DNA from: Prevotellaceae bacterium
GTDB taxonomy: Bacteria; Bacteroidota; Bacteroidia; Bacteroidales; Bacteroidaceae
Direction: 5' to 3'
Length of the DNA: 37,109 nt
NCBI GenBank assembly: GCA_003150315.1
Contig: QAML01000073.1
Span: 1 to 37,109 of the forward strand
Position 1 is the first letter of the stretch. The number at the start of each line of letters is the position of its first letter. The position numbers and the translations under genes were made by a program. The notes beneath the pieces are model-generated. The model was not told the DNA's origin and made no database searches. It saw nothing but the letters and a program-made list of their open reading frames with translations. Of the stretch, positions 1 to 8,521 are shown in pieces.

Positions 1-95
1 CATATATTTTAAAATACAAGGCACTTATTTTAAAATAAGTGCCTTGTATTTTTTGCGAAAAACGGCATCTGATTTTCAGCAACTTACAAAGGTCG
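1..95 (+). repeat. Interspersed 21-bp-unit element, copy 1 (left-truncated by window)
   Basis: The window opens inside the element. The last 10 bases of unit 1 (1-10), all of unit 2 (11-31) and all of unit 3 (32-52) are present. Units 2 and 3 are perfect inverted repeats of each other, so they can form a hairpin with a 21-bp inverted arm. The tail (53 to about 95) is of the short type: GCGAAAAACGGCATCTGATT followed by CAGCAACTTACAAAGG. Only copy 6 shares this tail. The copy lies downstream of the 3' end of the secreted protein gene at 190-4506, beyond that gene's own terminator. Confidence 0.93.
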
Positions 96-125
96 AAAAA
101 TTCCGCTTTAATCACGGGGAAAAAG

Positions 126-167
126 GGCAAAAAAATCCCCGCAATCCAATAAGGACCACGGGGATTT
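126..167 (-). terminator. Rho-independent terminator of the 190-4506 gene
   Basis: On the minus strand, just past the stop codon at 190, the arms AAATCCCCG (167-159) and CGGGGATTT (141-133) can pair. A T-rich run (the A run at 127-135 on the plus strand) follows. This is a normal intrinsic terminator and is distinct from the repeat element at 1-95. Confidence 0.8.
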
Positions 168-189
168 ATTTCAGAATCGGACAGGATTG

Positions 190-3100
190 TTACTTAACAA
201 GCACTTTCTCCTTGCCGATGATGTAGAGACCCTTCTTGAGACCCTTCTTAGCATCAGATGCCTTAACATTACGCTTAACGAGTGCACCGTCAACCGTGTA
301 AACATCAACAGTAGTGTTGAGTTTGCTTACAGCCTTCTTGATGCTGTTAAGAATACCACCTTCGAATGTGCTGATTACAACATCAGGTTCACCTTCTTTG
401 GCAACGATAAGATTAGGCATAATGTAACCGCTATGAGCAGTAACAGTTACGGCAGTCTCACCGTCTGTAACATTAAGAACATTGCCACTGAAGTAGCCGA
501 AGCCTGCTTTTGAAAGCTTATTGCTGGGGAATGCAGGTACAAGACCGTTTACAGTGTCGCCAACAATAGTGAGGTCGGTCGGAGTATCGAAGTTGAGAGC
601 AACCTTGGGCTGATCTGCTTCGTACAATGTGGTATCACCCGTTACGAGGATGAAAGGCTGACCGGCAGGAATATTAGTTACTTCAACAAGTCCGAGTTCT
701 GTGTCGCTCGGCTGGCTGTGAATCTGGAACGCATGAACGTTGTCGTTTCTGCCAAGCTCGGTAACAGCGAACGGAAGAGTAACAATCTTAGCGGTATTGT
801 TGTCGAATTGCATAACAATCTCGGGATTATCCTCTGTATCGAACTCTTCGAATGTGAAGGAAGCACGAGTGTCGAAATCACTATCGAAAAGGTCGCCACG
901 AACCTGACGAGCGTTATCGCCGAACGATACCAAAGCACCGGCACGTGTACCTGCAAGAGCCTGGATGTGGAACTGCTCCTTACCGATGAACTCTACACGG
1001 AACGGGAACGGAGTTACGCTGCCGCTGAAGTAGTAGTCATTGCTTGAAGTATTAGCATTACCGAAGTACCAACCGGTACGCATGTTCTGAATGTAGTACA
1101 CATGTTTGCCGAGGTTGAGACTGTCGGGAACAGGAATGAAACGCCAAATAGCGTCAATATCGCCTTCGCGTTCCTTGTTCTTGATGTCGTCCATACCCCA
1201 ACGGAGCTGATTACCCGGATTATAGTCTCCTTCGTTCTCACCCTTGCCTGAGCCGAGCACATAAAGGGCAGCGTCCTTAACCTGCGGGCGTGCACCGTAG
1301 TAATTTTCAGGTGCGGAATCATCTTCAGCGGTTGCGCTGAGAACATAATACCACTTACCCGGTTCTACAGACACGATGTTATCGTAAACAGCCTCTATGG
1401 CATCTTCGAGGTTCTTCTTGTTTTCGTTGAACTTCGCTGTGCTGGTCTGAGTTCCTGCAACTGCACCAATTGCAGTCTGGAGTTCTGTGAGTTTGCTCTC
1501 ATCCTGGAGCTGACCCATATAGTCACCGGTGGTAGTATTCTCAATCAAAGAATTTGCTTTCTTAACAAGTTTGTTAACAGCAGGCTGATCCTGATAAAGA
1601 GCTTCCACTGCTTCGATGGCAGCTTTGAGTTCGTCGCAGTCAGCCATGATTACGCTACCCTTATCCAGTTTCTCCTGAACAGATTTAGCAATAGCATTCA
1701 TCTTATCGGCAGCCTCTTTCATACCTTCTACGAATTCGTACTGCGATTTCTCTTTGTTATATCTGTCTTTTGAATCATAAATCTGGAAACCGCTGATTGT
1801 CCAGTAAGGCAAATGATCATTACTTTCGTAGCAACGGAAACGGATGTAACGATAAGGCTGGTCGGGAGTAATATCCTTGCTATAGTACGGCCATTCCGAA
1901 TCTGCGCCAACAGCAGGGAAGTCTTTCAACTCAGTAATCTTAGTCCACGAACTCAAATCCGAATTAATATCGGCAGCGAGAGACTCGTCATTTGTACCAT
2001 ATATGATAGCGTCAACAGGAGGTACACCATGACGGCGGCTACCTAAGTAAAGATCATTACGACGGTCTACATAGATAAGGAACGAAGAAACATCGTTACG
2101 CTTAAGGTCTGCCTGGAGATAAGAAGGATGCTCGTCAAGGTTAATCCAATTAGGATCGGAGTGCCAATAAGTCTCGTTGTTATTGTCAATCAAAGTACCG
2201 AGAAGGTTATAACCGTCTTCAATGAATTCTGCATTGAAAGAATAGTTGTCATTATCCGAGGTAATTGTCATCCAAGTGTTGCTGGCGGTAAGCTGATTGG
2301 TTCCGTCGTTCTTGGTATTCACTTCCTGGATAAGACCACCCTCTGTTGCGTTAACATAAAGCTTTCTGCTCAATTTGTTTGCTTCGTCAACAACAGCCTG
2401 TATGCTGTCGAAACTTGCGAGAATAGCATTTACTTTTTCTACATTCTCGTTTATGGCAACCATTTCAGTACCGTCAACGGTGAGATTGTCTATATGATCC
2501 TGAGCAACTGCGAGAGCTGCGGTAAGATCATCGAGACCTTTCTTAACATCAGCGTTAGTGTTGTAAAGTGAAGTCTCCGATGCAGGACTGTCTTCGGGAT
2601 AGAGTTGAAGTTCACTGAGATTCCAGTAAGGATTGCCAGATGAAGTATTCTTTACATACAGACGTATATACTGGTAAGTGCCGTTCATGTTAACGAGCGG
2701 AGACACATAGTAAGCATTATGTATGTTTCCGGGGAAACCTTTATCAAGTGTTGCAATTTCTTTCCACGAACCTTCGTCTTCGGGAGTATTGGTAACCTTA
2801 ACAATATATTTGGTCGGAGTATCATGCCAGTTGTTGCCGGAAACAGCACCGTCGTTACGTCCCCAATGCTCTATGGTAAATTTGGAAATATCATTGCGAC
2901 CCAAATCAATCTGCAGGTATTCGTCCTGATCAAAGAGGTTCATGCCTGTAGTAGAATGGAAGTGGGTGTTATGATTACCGTCAACAAGCTTGTCAACATC
3001 ATTATCTGCCGTCCAGAGACAGTTGGTGCTGAGCTGCGAAGCCGATGCTATGAGACCTGTAGTAGGAGCTTTAATCGAAAGAATGAGTTTGCGAGCGTCG

Positions 3101-4506
3101 CCCAAGGAATCAGAGAGAGCTGCAGCCCTGTCTTTCTTGACCTGAATGGCTTTCAAGTCTTCGAGTTTGCTTGCGTCAACAGGAACAAACTTCCATGTGG
3201 AAACCGGCTCGTAGATGCTTGCAGGCACCACGCTTCCAAAGCTACCCGAACCGCTGTTGTGAGAAAGCGGGTGCAACGGAAGTGTGTTTTTGGTGTTTGC
3301 AATATAGAAGCTACCGTTTCCTAACGGGGTTACAATCTGATGTACGGTGTCGGTGTCTGCCATTCTCATGTACACAGTGCTTACCCACGCATTTCCGTCA
3401 ACATAATAAAGATACTTGTCGTTTCCGCCGTTCTGGATAATAAAGTTGCCGTCTTCGGCACGCTTTACATAATAATAGTAGAACGGATTCTCTGCGTCCT
3501 CTGTGCCCCAATACAAACGGGTATCGTCAGAATAGAAAGCTTTTTTCACTCCTTGTTTGCTGTAGAAGGAAGCGTCGGCAGCTTCAATGAAATACCAGCC
3601 GTCGGTAATAGGAGTAACGCTTGCGGTAATCTTAGCTATTGCGTTACGCAAATTGGCAATAGCCTGCAAAAGAATCTCGTCGGTAGCCGAAGGATTGTCA
3701 AGCTGGTCGAGAGAAGCTGCGAAAGTATTGTTATACTCTTCATAAGCTTCCTGACTTACATAACCTATGCCCTCGCCAACGGCAAAGTCGCGATTCAAGT
3801 CGTAGATAGAGTCAACGACATTCTGAAGGATAACCTTCTTGTCAATGATTTCAACTGCGGGATAGAACTGGATTTCTGATATTGTCCAATAAGCAAAAGC
3901 CTGTCCTGCGATTGATGCAGACTGACGCGGCACGAGACGGAAATAACGAAGGGGTTCCGATGTCTCGATAAGCGACATGTAGGGCCAGCATCCCTCGGTT
4001 GTGGAAGGCTGAATGTCGGTGAGCGTGGTGATAAGCTTCCATGAAGTTTCGTCATCGGGAGTGTTGGTTGCCTGAATCTCCAATTTCACGGGAGTTGAGC
4101 CATAACGCTTGGTGCCATTGTAAACGTCTTCACGACGATTGAGCATAAAGAACAACTTCGTCAAATCATCGCGCATGAGGTCCACCTGAATGTAGCAATC
4201 CTGGGTGTTGAGGTTCATTCCTGTGGGATCGGAATGCCAATAAGTGGAAAGATTGCCGTCGATGAGCGTACCGAGGTAGTTTCCTGCGTCGTAATACGCC
4301 TCATTGTTCTCGGGAAGATAGTTGTCGTTCCCCTTTGCGGGCTTCCAGGTACAGTTGCTCGTGAGCTGGGTTTCACCGTCGGGCGAAACTACAGTGATGA
4401 GAGGTTCGTTCTCATCGGCCTGATAGCTCTGAGCCTTAGCACCTGAAGAAAAGCCCAGGATACAAGCCATTACGCATAGCTTAATCCAAAGTAAACATCT
4501 CTTCAT
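190..4506 (-). CDS. Large secreted protein with three discoidin (F5/8 type C)-like domains and a T9SS-like C-terminal tail
   Basis: This 1438-residue protein has a signal peptide (about 1-25, cut after AKA). Three discoidin-like domains lie at about 45-216, 485-637 and 735-912. Each has a 'LIDGN..TYWHSDP'-type strand followed by a 'YLQ(A/I)DL.RND' strand and ends in 'YW(T/N)(I/L)S..Q.Y'. Helical linkers, FIVAR-like, follow each one (about 222-296, 645-715, 915-1045). Two ricin-like or lectin-like beta regions occur at about 300-445 and 1048-1225, each starting 'GWYF' or 'KWYYV'. The C-terminus (about 1390-1438) has the pattern 'VYTVDGALV ... GLKKGLYII', ending in Lys, as in type IX secretion sorting tails. 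No catalytic domain is recognised, so carbohydrate or host-glycan binding on the cell surface is inferred. It is a monocistronic gene. Discoidin copies 1 and 3 are clearly more alike than copy 2. Confidence 0.9.
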   Translation of the reverse strand: MKRCLLWIKLCVMACILGFSSGAKAQSYQADENEPLITVVSPDGETQLTSNCTWKPAKGNDNYLPENNEAYYDAGNYLGTLIDGNLSTYWHSDPTGMNLNTQDCYIQVDLMRDDLTKLFFMLNRREDVYNGTKRYGSTPVKLEIQATNTPDDETSWKLITTLTDIQPSTTEGCWPYMSLIETSEPLRYFRLVPRQSASIAGQAFAYWTISEIQFYPAVEIIDKKVILQNVVDSIYDLNRDFAVGEGIGYVSQEAYEEYNNTFAASLDQLDNPSATDEILLQAIANLRNAIAKITASVTPITDGWYFIEAADASFYSKQGVKKAFYSDDTRLYWGTEDAENPFYYYYVKRAEDGNFIIQNGGNDKYLYYVDGNAWVSTVYMRMADTDTVHQIVTPLGNGSFYIANTKNTLPLHPLSHNSGSGSFGSVVPASIYEPVSTWKFVPVDASKLEDLKAIQVKKDRAAALSDSLGDARKLILSIKAPTTGLIASASQLSTNCLWTADNDVDKLVDGNHNTHFHSTTGMNLFDQDEYLQIDLGRNDISKFTIEHWGRNDGAVSGNNWHDTPTKYIVKVTNTPEDEGSWKEIATLDKGFPGNIHNAYYVSPLVNMNGTYQYIRLYVKNTSSGNPYWNLSELQLYPEDSPASETSLYNTNADVKKGLDDLTAALAVAQDHIDNLTVDGTEMVAINENVEKVNAILASFDSIQAVVDEANKLSRKLYVNATEGGLIQEVNTKNDGTNQLTASNTWMTITSDNDNYSFNAEFIEDGYNLLGTLIDNNNETYWHSDPNWINLDEHPSYLQADLKRNDVSSFLIYVDRRNDLYLGSRRHGVPPVDAIIYGTNDESLAADINSDLSSWTKITELKDFPAVGADSEWPYYSKDITPDQPYRYIRFRCYESNDHLPYWTISGFQIYDSKDRYNKEKSQYEFVEGMKEAADKMNAIAKSVQEKLDKGSVIMADCDELKAAIEAVEALYQDQPAVNKLVKKANSLIENTTTGDYMGQLQDESKLTELQTAIGAVAGTQTSTAKFNENKKNLEDAIEAVYDNIVSVEPGKWYYVLSATAEDDSAPENYYGARPQVKDAALYVLGSGKGENEGDYNPGNQLRWGMDDIKNKEREGDIDAIWRFIPVPDSLNLGKHVYYIQNMRTGWYFGNANTSSNDYYFSGSVTPFPFRVEFIGKEQFHIQALAGTRAGALVSFGDNARQVRGDLFDSDFDTRASFTFEEFDTEDNPEIVMQFDNNTAKIVTLPFAVTELGRNDNVHAFQIHSQPSDTELGLVEVTNIPAGQPFILVTGDTTLYEADQPKVALNFDTPTDLTIVGDTVNGLVPAFPSNKLSKAGFGYFSGNVLNVTDGETAVTVTAHSGYIMPNLIVAKEGEPDVVISTFEGGILNSIKKAVSKLNTTVDVYTVDGALVKRNVKASDAKKGLKKGLYIIGKEKVLVK

Positions 4507-4744
4507 TTGGTTTTTGTATTAAGATTAAACATAAGTTTATAGCCTTATTTGTTATGTTGGGTTGCGTTAGTAGTGCTGATTCTGCGTGTAAATTTATAGA
4601 TTATTTTTCATTTCACAATCACAAAGCAAAAAAAAATCATTCTTTTTTTAACAAACTTCCCTAACAACAAGCATTAAACCACCCCTTAAATGTTATATAC
4701 GAATTACACTTCCCTGTTTTTATTTTTATATGCACTTATGCAAA

Positions 4745-4915
4745 AAAACACAAGGCATGTTGTAAAAAATACAAGCCATATATTTTAAAATACAAGGCAC
4801 TTATTTTAAAATAAGTGCCTTGTATTTTTCGCCGTCTCAAATATCTGATAAACAACAACTTACAAAACCTCTTCAAAAAGCCTTATTTTGTTGGTTTTCA
4901 GAGTCTTGCAAAAAT
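4745..4915 (+). repeat. Interspersed 21-bp-unit element, copy 2
   Basis: Diverged unit 0 is at 4745-4765, unit 1 at 4766-4786, unit 2 at 4787-4807 and unit 3 at 4808-4828. Units 2 and 3 are exact inverted repeats, and unit 1 has the variant centre CAAGCCAT. The long-type tail follows to about 4915 and carries AACAACAACTTACAAAACC and then TTGGTTTTCAG. The copy lies in the 587-bp gap between two divergent genes (starts at 4506 and 5094), so it cannot be a terminator for either. The rest of that gap is AT-rich (4507-4744) or contains only a weak stem (CCGGG 5034-5038 with CCCGG 5047-5051) before the downstream gene. I find no convincing promoter for either gene. Confidence 0.95.
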
Positions 4916-5093
4916 TCGCAGGGATTCCTGTTTTTTGCATACGGCGCAGTCGGTGCGAAAAGCCGTACTCCTGACTGCGGATAGTGAAACAAATTGTTAT
5001 TTTTGCTCATCCGCCGCAAAAAACTCCGGTTAGCCGGGCAAGTTTTCCCGGGGCGTTGCATTTATAAGATGTAACACATAAATTAAAAACAGA

Positions 5094-5771
5094 ATGAAAA
5101 TGAAATGCCTCAACTATCTGCTCCCGGTGATGCTGTTGCTCCCGGCTTTTACGGTTCAGTCGTGCGATGATGACGATGACAACTTTTCAAAAAACCAAGC
5201 CAACGCCGTTGTTACACTGAAAACCAATCCCGATGACAATACTTTCTACATGCAACTCGACGATTCCACAACCGTATTGCCCTCGAACATAAAAACATCG
5301 CCCGTGGGCAAGAGGGAAGTAAGGGCTTTGGTGAACCTGAAATTCACAAAAAACAGAGTATCGCCCTACTCGCGCGAAGCATATATCAATTGGATTGACA
5401 CCATAAGAACCAAAGACATGGCGCAGAGCCACGGCGACGAAAACACCAAGCTCTACGGCAACGACCCGGTGGAGATTGTGAACCATTGGAGCACTTGCGT
5501 TGAAGACGGATACCTTACGCTGCGCTTCAGAACCTACTATCGCAACGGCAGCACCCACAGGCTGAACCTCGTGAAAGGAGACAAGCCCAACGAAGTGGTT
5601 CTCTATCACGACGCGGCAGGAGACAATTCGGGACTTGTGCGCGACGGGCTCATGGCTTTCCGCCTCGAATCGTTCCCTGAAAGCACAGGAACACCGGTGG
5701 AAATGACTTTGAAATGGAAATCCTACAGCGGCGAAAAAACATTGAAGTTCAAATATATTCCGCGAAAGTAA
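5094..5771 (+). CDS. NigD-like lipoprotein
   Basis: The 225-residue protein has a lipoprotein signal ending VQS-Cys24, followed by a run of Asp. After that comes the NigD-family pattern: 'TLKTNPDDNTFYMQLDDSTT.LP' then 'GKREVRALVNL', an N-terminal OB-like domain, then a C-terminal beta domain with 'INWIDTI'. The family is known from a Bacteroides bacteriocin locus (nig), but most members are of unknown function. Lipid anchoring in the outer membrane or periplasm is inferred from the lipobox. It lies 21 bp upstream of an ECF sigma factor gene on the same strand and is probably the first gene of that operon. A second ATG two codons in (5100) is a possible start. Confidence 0.88.
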   Translation: MKMKCLNYLLPVMLLLPAFTVQSCDDDDDNFSKNQANAVVTLKTNPDDNTFYMQLDDSTTVLPSNIKTSPVGKREVRALVNLKFTKNRVSPYSREAYINWIDTIRTKDMAQSHGDENTKLYGNDPVEIVNHWSTCVEDGYLTLRFRTYYRNGSTHRLNLVKGDKPNEVVLYHDAAGDNSGLVRDGLMAFRLESFPESTGTPVEMTLKWKSYSGEKTLKFKYIPRK

Positions 5772-5792
5772 AGATACACGCATAATATATAA

Positions 5793-6356
5793 ATGAGTCT
5801 GTTCGCAACCGACAGAGAGCGCACCATACTGCGACTTTTCAAGAACAACACCCCTCAGGCAATGAGCATCCTGTATGACGAATACGCAGGGTGGCTCACC
5901 GCCGTATGCTCGCGCTATGTTGTGAACGAAGAAGACCGAAAGGATGTGCTGCAGGAGAGTTTCATAAAGATATTCACCCGGATAAATGCATTCGAATACC
6001 GTGGCAAAGGCTCGCTAAAGGCATGGATGAGCCGCATAGCCGTAAACGAATCGCTCATGATGCTTCGCCGCAGCGCAACAAACCCTGCCGACACCACCGA
6101 CAACCTGCCCGACATTCCCGATGAAGAACCCGATACCGACAATCTATCGGCAGAAGAAATCGCGGAAATGATAAAAAAACTGCCGCAAGGCTACCGCGTG
6201 GTGTTCAACCTGTATGCCGTGGAGGGCAGAAGCCACAAGGAAATTGCCGAAACGCTCGGCATAAAGCCCGACACCTCGGCTTCGCAATTCCACAAAGCAA
6301 AGAATTTGCTCGCCAAAATGATTAACGACTACAAAAAGCAAAAAGAGCTGCAATGA
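5793..6356 (+). CDS. ECF-type RNA polymerase sigma factor
   Basis: The 187-residue protein has sigma-70 region 2 at about 20-90 ('ILYDEYAGWLTAVCSRYV...EDRKDVLQESFIKIF', 'SLKAWMSRIAVN') and region 4 at about 130-180 ('LPQGYRVVFNLYAVEGRSHKEIAETLGI'). Regions 1 and 3 are absent, as in ECF sigma factors. It would direct core RNA polymerase to a small regulon, presumably envelope-related. Its stop codon overlaps the start of the downstream gene by 4 bases (ATGA), so the two are translationally coupled. That is the usual arrangement of a sigma factor with its anti-sigma factor. Confidence 0.93.
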   Translation: MSLFATDRERTILRLFKNNTPQAMSILYDEYAGWLTAVCSRYVVNEEDRKDVLQESFIKIFTRINAFEYRGKGSLKAWMSRIAVNESLMMLRRSATNPADTTDNLPDIPDEEPDTDNLSAEEIAEMIKKLPQGYRVVFNLYAVEGRSHKEIAETLGIKPDTSASQFHKAKNLLAKMINDYKKQKELQ

Positions 6357-7633
6357 AAGACGAATGGATAGAAAAATTGCGCTCGCGCCTCGAAAACCAT
6401 GAGGAAACTCCTCCGCAGGGACTGTTTACCGACATACAGAAAAAGATGTCGCAGCAACAAAAAGCACCGTCCGCCCCGGAGAAAAGGAGAAAACTTTCCG
6501 CATCATGGTTTTGGACCATCCCGGCTGCGGCTGCTGTCGTGGCAATAGGCTTGTTTGTCATCGGTGAAAGCAACAACGCCGTAACTCTGCCTGCTGCCGA
6601 CGGAGAAAAACCCGTTGCCGCCGCAGGCACAACGCATAACGCCACCCTTCCGGCGCACACGCTGACAGCCCAAACCGACATGCCGCGCAAAAAACGCATT
6701 AGCCGTGAGCCGATACCGGTTTCGGTCCAAACAGAGTCCGCTTCCGAACAAACCGCACCGACACGCGCCACATGCGCAGAGGCTGCCGAAGAACCCGCGG
6801 CGGTAATGTCCGCGCCGGAAGTGCAGAATGCAGAGGGAAAAGTGCAGAAAGCGGAGAAAAAGATGAAAAAAGCTCCGCAAAACACGGCATCAGCCGGCGC
6901 ACTCACGGCTTATCAAGCCGTAGGGAATGCGTATAGCCGCAAAGCAGGAGGCATGCCGACGAGCGTAAGTGCATATTGCAGCGGAACAACGGGCAACACC
7001 GACAACGCAAGAGGCATAATGCTGTCCTCGGGAAAGCCTTTCGGTACATATCCCAAGGACATGGAAGACAGCGAAAGCCCCATACTCACAGCCGCACCGC
7101 AACGGCTCCACTCCAAAGCCCGCCACAAACAGCCCGTAAAGGTTGGCGCAACGGCGAAGTTCCACCTGAGCAATCGCTGGAGCGTGGAAACTGGACTGGA
7201 ATACAGTTATCTTTCATCGCAGTTCGACTTTGAAAACGGCGCAAACACCGTAAGCTCCGAAAAACAACAGTTGCACTACGTGGGAATACCCTTGAAAGCC
7301 GGCTATTCATTCGTGAAAACCAAACGGCTCACCGTTTATGCCACGGCGGGAGGGGAAATGGAAAAACTCGTAAAGGGAAAAGCCACCACACAATACCCCG
7401 GCGAAAGCAGCAAACCCGACATGACGCAAAACATAAGCGAAAAACGCCCGCAGTTCTCGGTCATGGCAGCGGCAGGAGCGGAATACAACGTAAACAAAAC
7501 AGTAGGCATTTATGCGGAACCGGGAATAAGCCACCACTTCAACAATGGCAGCGAAGTGGAAAACATCTATAAAAAACGCCCCACCAATTTCAGTATCTCG
7601 CTTGGCGTAAGATTTAACCTGAACAACCGATAA
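6353..7633 (+). CDS. Putative membrane anti-sigma factor with C-terminal outer-membrane-type beta-barrel domain
   Basis: The 426-residue protein has three parts. Residues 1-48 are a charged cytoplasmic segment ('DEWIEKLRSRLENHEETPP..LFTDIQKKM') of the kind seen at the head of Bacteroidota ECF-coupled membrane proteins. Residues about 51-71 are one hydrophobic helix. Residues about 75-250 are a low-complexity Ala/Pro/Thr/Glu linker. Residues about 260-426 are alternating amphipathic strands of PorT-like or porin-family type ('VGATAKFHLSNRWSVETGLEYS', 'FSISLGVRFNL'). It overlaps the ECF sigma gene by 4 bases, so it is probably its anti-sigma partner. How an inner-membrane helix and a barrel-like domain coexist is unclear. 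The barrel-like part may be a periplasmic sensor or may insert in the outer membrane. Confidence 0.82.
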   Translation: MKDEWIEKLRSRLENHEETPPQGLFTDIQKKMSQQQKAPSAPEKRRKLSASWFWTIPAAAAVVAIGLFVIGESNNAVTLPAADGEKPVAAAGTTHNATLPAHTLTAQTDMPRKKRISREPIPVSVQTESASEQTAPTRATCAEAAEEPAAVMSAPEVQNAEGKVQKAEKKMKKAPQNTASAGALTAYQAVGNAYSRKAGGMPTSVSAYCSGTTGNTDNARGIMLSSGKPFGTYPKDMEDSESPILTAAPQRLHSKARHKQPVKVGATAKFHLSNRWSVETGLEYSYLSSQFDFENGANTVSSEKQQLHYVGIPLKAGYSFVKTKRLTVYATAGGEMEKLVKGKATTQYPGESSKPDMTQNISEKRPQFSVMAAAGAEYNVNKTVGIYAEPGISHHFNNGSEVENIYKKRPTNFSISLGVRFNLNNR

Positions 7634-7641
7634 CACAAAAA

Positions 7642-7661
7642 CAAGTCCCCCACGGGACTTG
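7642..7661 (+). terminator. Weak hairpin after the anti-sigma gene
   Basis: The arms CAAGTCCC (7642-7649) and GGGACTTG (7654-7661) start 8 bases after the stop codon, but no clear T run follows. It could be a weak terminator or an mRNA 3'-end stabiliser. Confidence 0.4.
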
Positions 7662-7869
7662 CTCATTGTCATTGTTACACATTTTCGGACCCGTATCGCA
7701 CGACACAAACCCATTGTCGTGCGGTACGTTTCTTTTTCCTGCATTGCCGCAAGACACATGTTTCTGATAACATTCCGATGGTTTTGCACCCCGAAGCATT
7801 TTATTCCGAATCCTCCGCCCGGAAAACACAAAAAACGAAGCGAAATGAAGGCATTTCGGGATGCGCGAA

Positions 7870-8040
7870 AAAACACATGGCTTATCGCAAAAAATACAAG
7901 GCACATATTTTAAAATAAGTGCCTTATATTTCAAAATACATGGCTTGTATTTTTTGCCTTTTCAAGTTTCTGATTCACAACAACTTACAAGAGTATTCTA
8001 AAATCACTTAATCCTCTGGTTTTTAGCCTTTTGCGCAAAA
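7870..8040 (+). repeat. Interspersed 21-bp-unit element, copy 3
   Basis: Unit 0 is at 7870-7890, unit 1 at 7891-7911, unit 2 at 7912-7932 and unit 3 at 7933-7953. Here unit 2 is already inverted relative to unit 1, and unit 3 is the inverted form of the CAAGCCAT variant, so the order is plus, minus, minus. A long-type tail follows to about 8040 (CACAACAACTTACAAGAG, then GGTTTTTAGCC). About 30 bases to the left (from about 7840) also match the left flank of copy 4, including GGGATG and GCGAAAAAACACATGGC. The copy sits in the 540-bp gap between the anti-sigma gene and rbfA, which are co-directional. Apart from it and the rbfA promoter I see no other element in this gap. Confidence 0.95.
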
Positions 8041-8117
8041 CCGTGTAAAACACCCCGAAATTCGCAAACCGTGAAAGCCGCACCATGCCCCGCCCGAACG
8101 GCTGCGAAAGGCGAATA

Positions 8118-8149
8118 TTTGGCAACTAACGGGTTTTTATTTAATTTTG
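8118..8149 (+). promoter_or_regulatory. Bacteroidales-type promoter of rbfA
   Basis: TTTG (8118-8121), 20 bases, then TAATTTTG (8142-8149) match the -33 and -7 boxes of Bacteroidales primary sigma promoters. The upstream in-frame TTG at 8147 falls inside the -7 box, so it cannot be the start codon. This fixes translation at the ATG at 8174. Confidence 0.8.
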
Positions 8150-8173
8150 CATACCACAAATTATTCATTATAT

Positions 8174-8509
8174 ATGGAAACTACACGTCAAAACAAGATA
8201 GCGCGACTTCTGCAAAAGGAGTTGAGCGAAATTTTTGAGCAGCAAACGCGCATGACACGCGGCATAATAGTGAGCGTGAGCAAATGCAGAATAAGTCCCG
8301 ACCTCAGCATTTGCACGGCTTATCTGAGTGTTTTTCCCTCGGAAAAGGCTAAGGAAGTGATAGAAAACATAAACGCGAGCGCACGTGCCGTTCGTTACGA
8401 ACTGGGAAAGAGAGTACGCTTTCAATTAAGGATTATTCCCGAACTTCGCTTCTTTCTCGACGATTCACTCGACTACATTCAGCACATAGACGAGCTACTG
8501 AAGAAATAA
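8174..8509 (+). CDS. rbfA: Ribosome-binding factor A
   Basis: The 111-residue protein matches the RbfA family over its whole length: 'QNKIARLLQKELSEIF' at the N-terminus, the KH-like core 'VSVSKCRISPDLSICTAYLSVF', and 'LRIIPELRFFLDDSLDYIQHIDELL' at the end. RbfA binds the 30S subunit during late maturation of the 16S rRNA 5' end. The start chosen (8174) is the first ATG after the promoter; the open frame extends upstream only into the promoter. The next gene, a LolC/E-type permease, starts 12 bp after the stop codon. As I recall, this pairing is common in Bacteroidales. Confidence 0.95.
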   Translation: METTRQNKIARLLQKELSEIFEQQTRMTRGIIVSVSKCRISPDLSICTAYLSVFPSEKAKEVIENINASARAVRYELGKRVRFQLRIIPELRFFLDDSLDYIQHIDELLKK

Positions 8510-8521
8510 AGTGCCGCAACC

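Noticed and set aside
4745..4828. CRISPR-like array of palindromic repeats
   Set aside because: The 21-bp units abut with no spacers, only three or four occur per site, the sites are scattered, and there are no cas genes.
8147..8173. Nine-residue N-terminal extension of rbfA from a TTG
   Set aside because: The TTG lies within the -7 promoter box, so the extension would not be transcribed in full.
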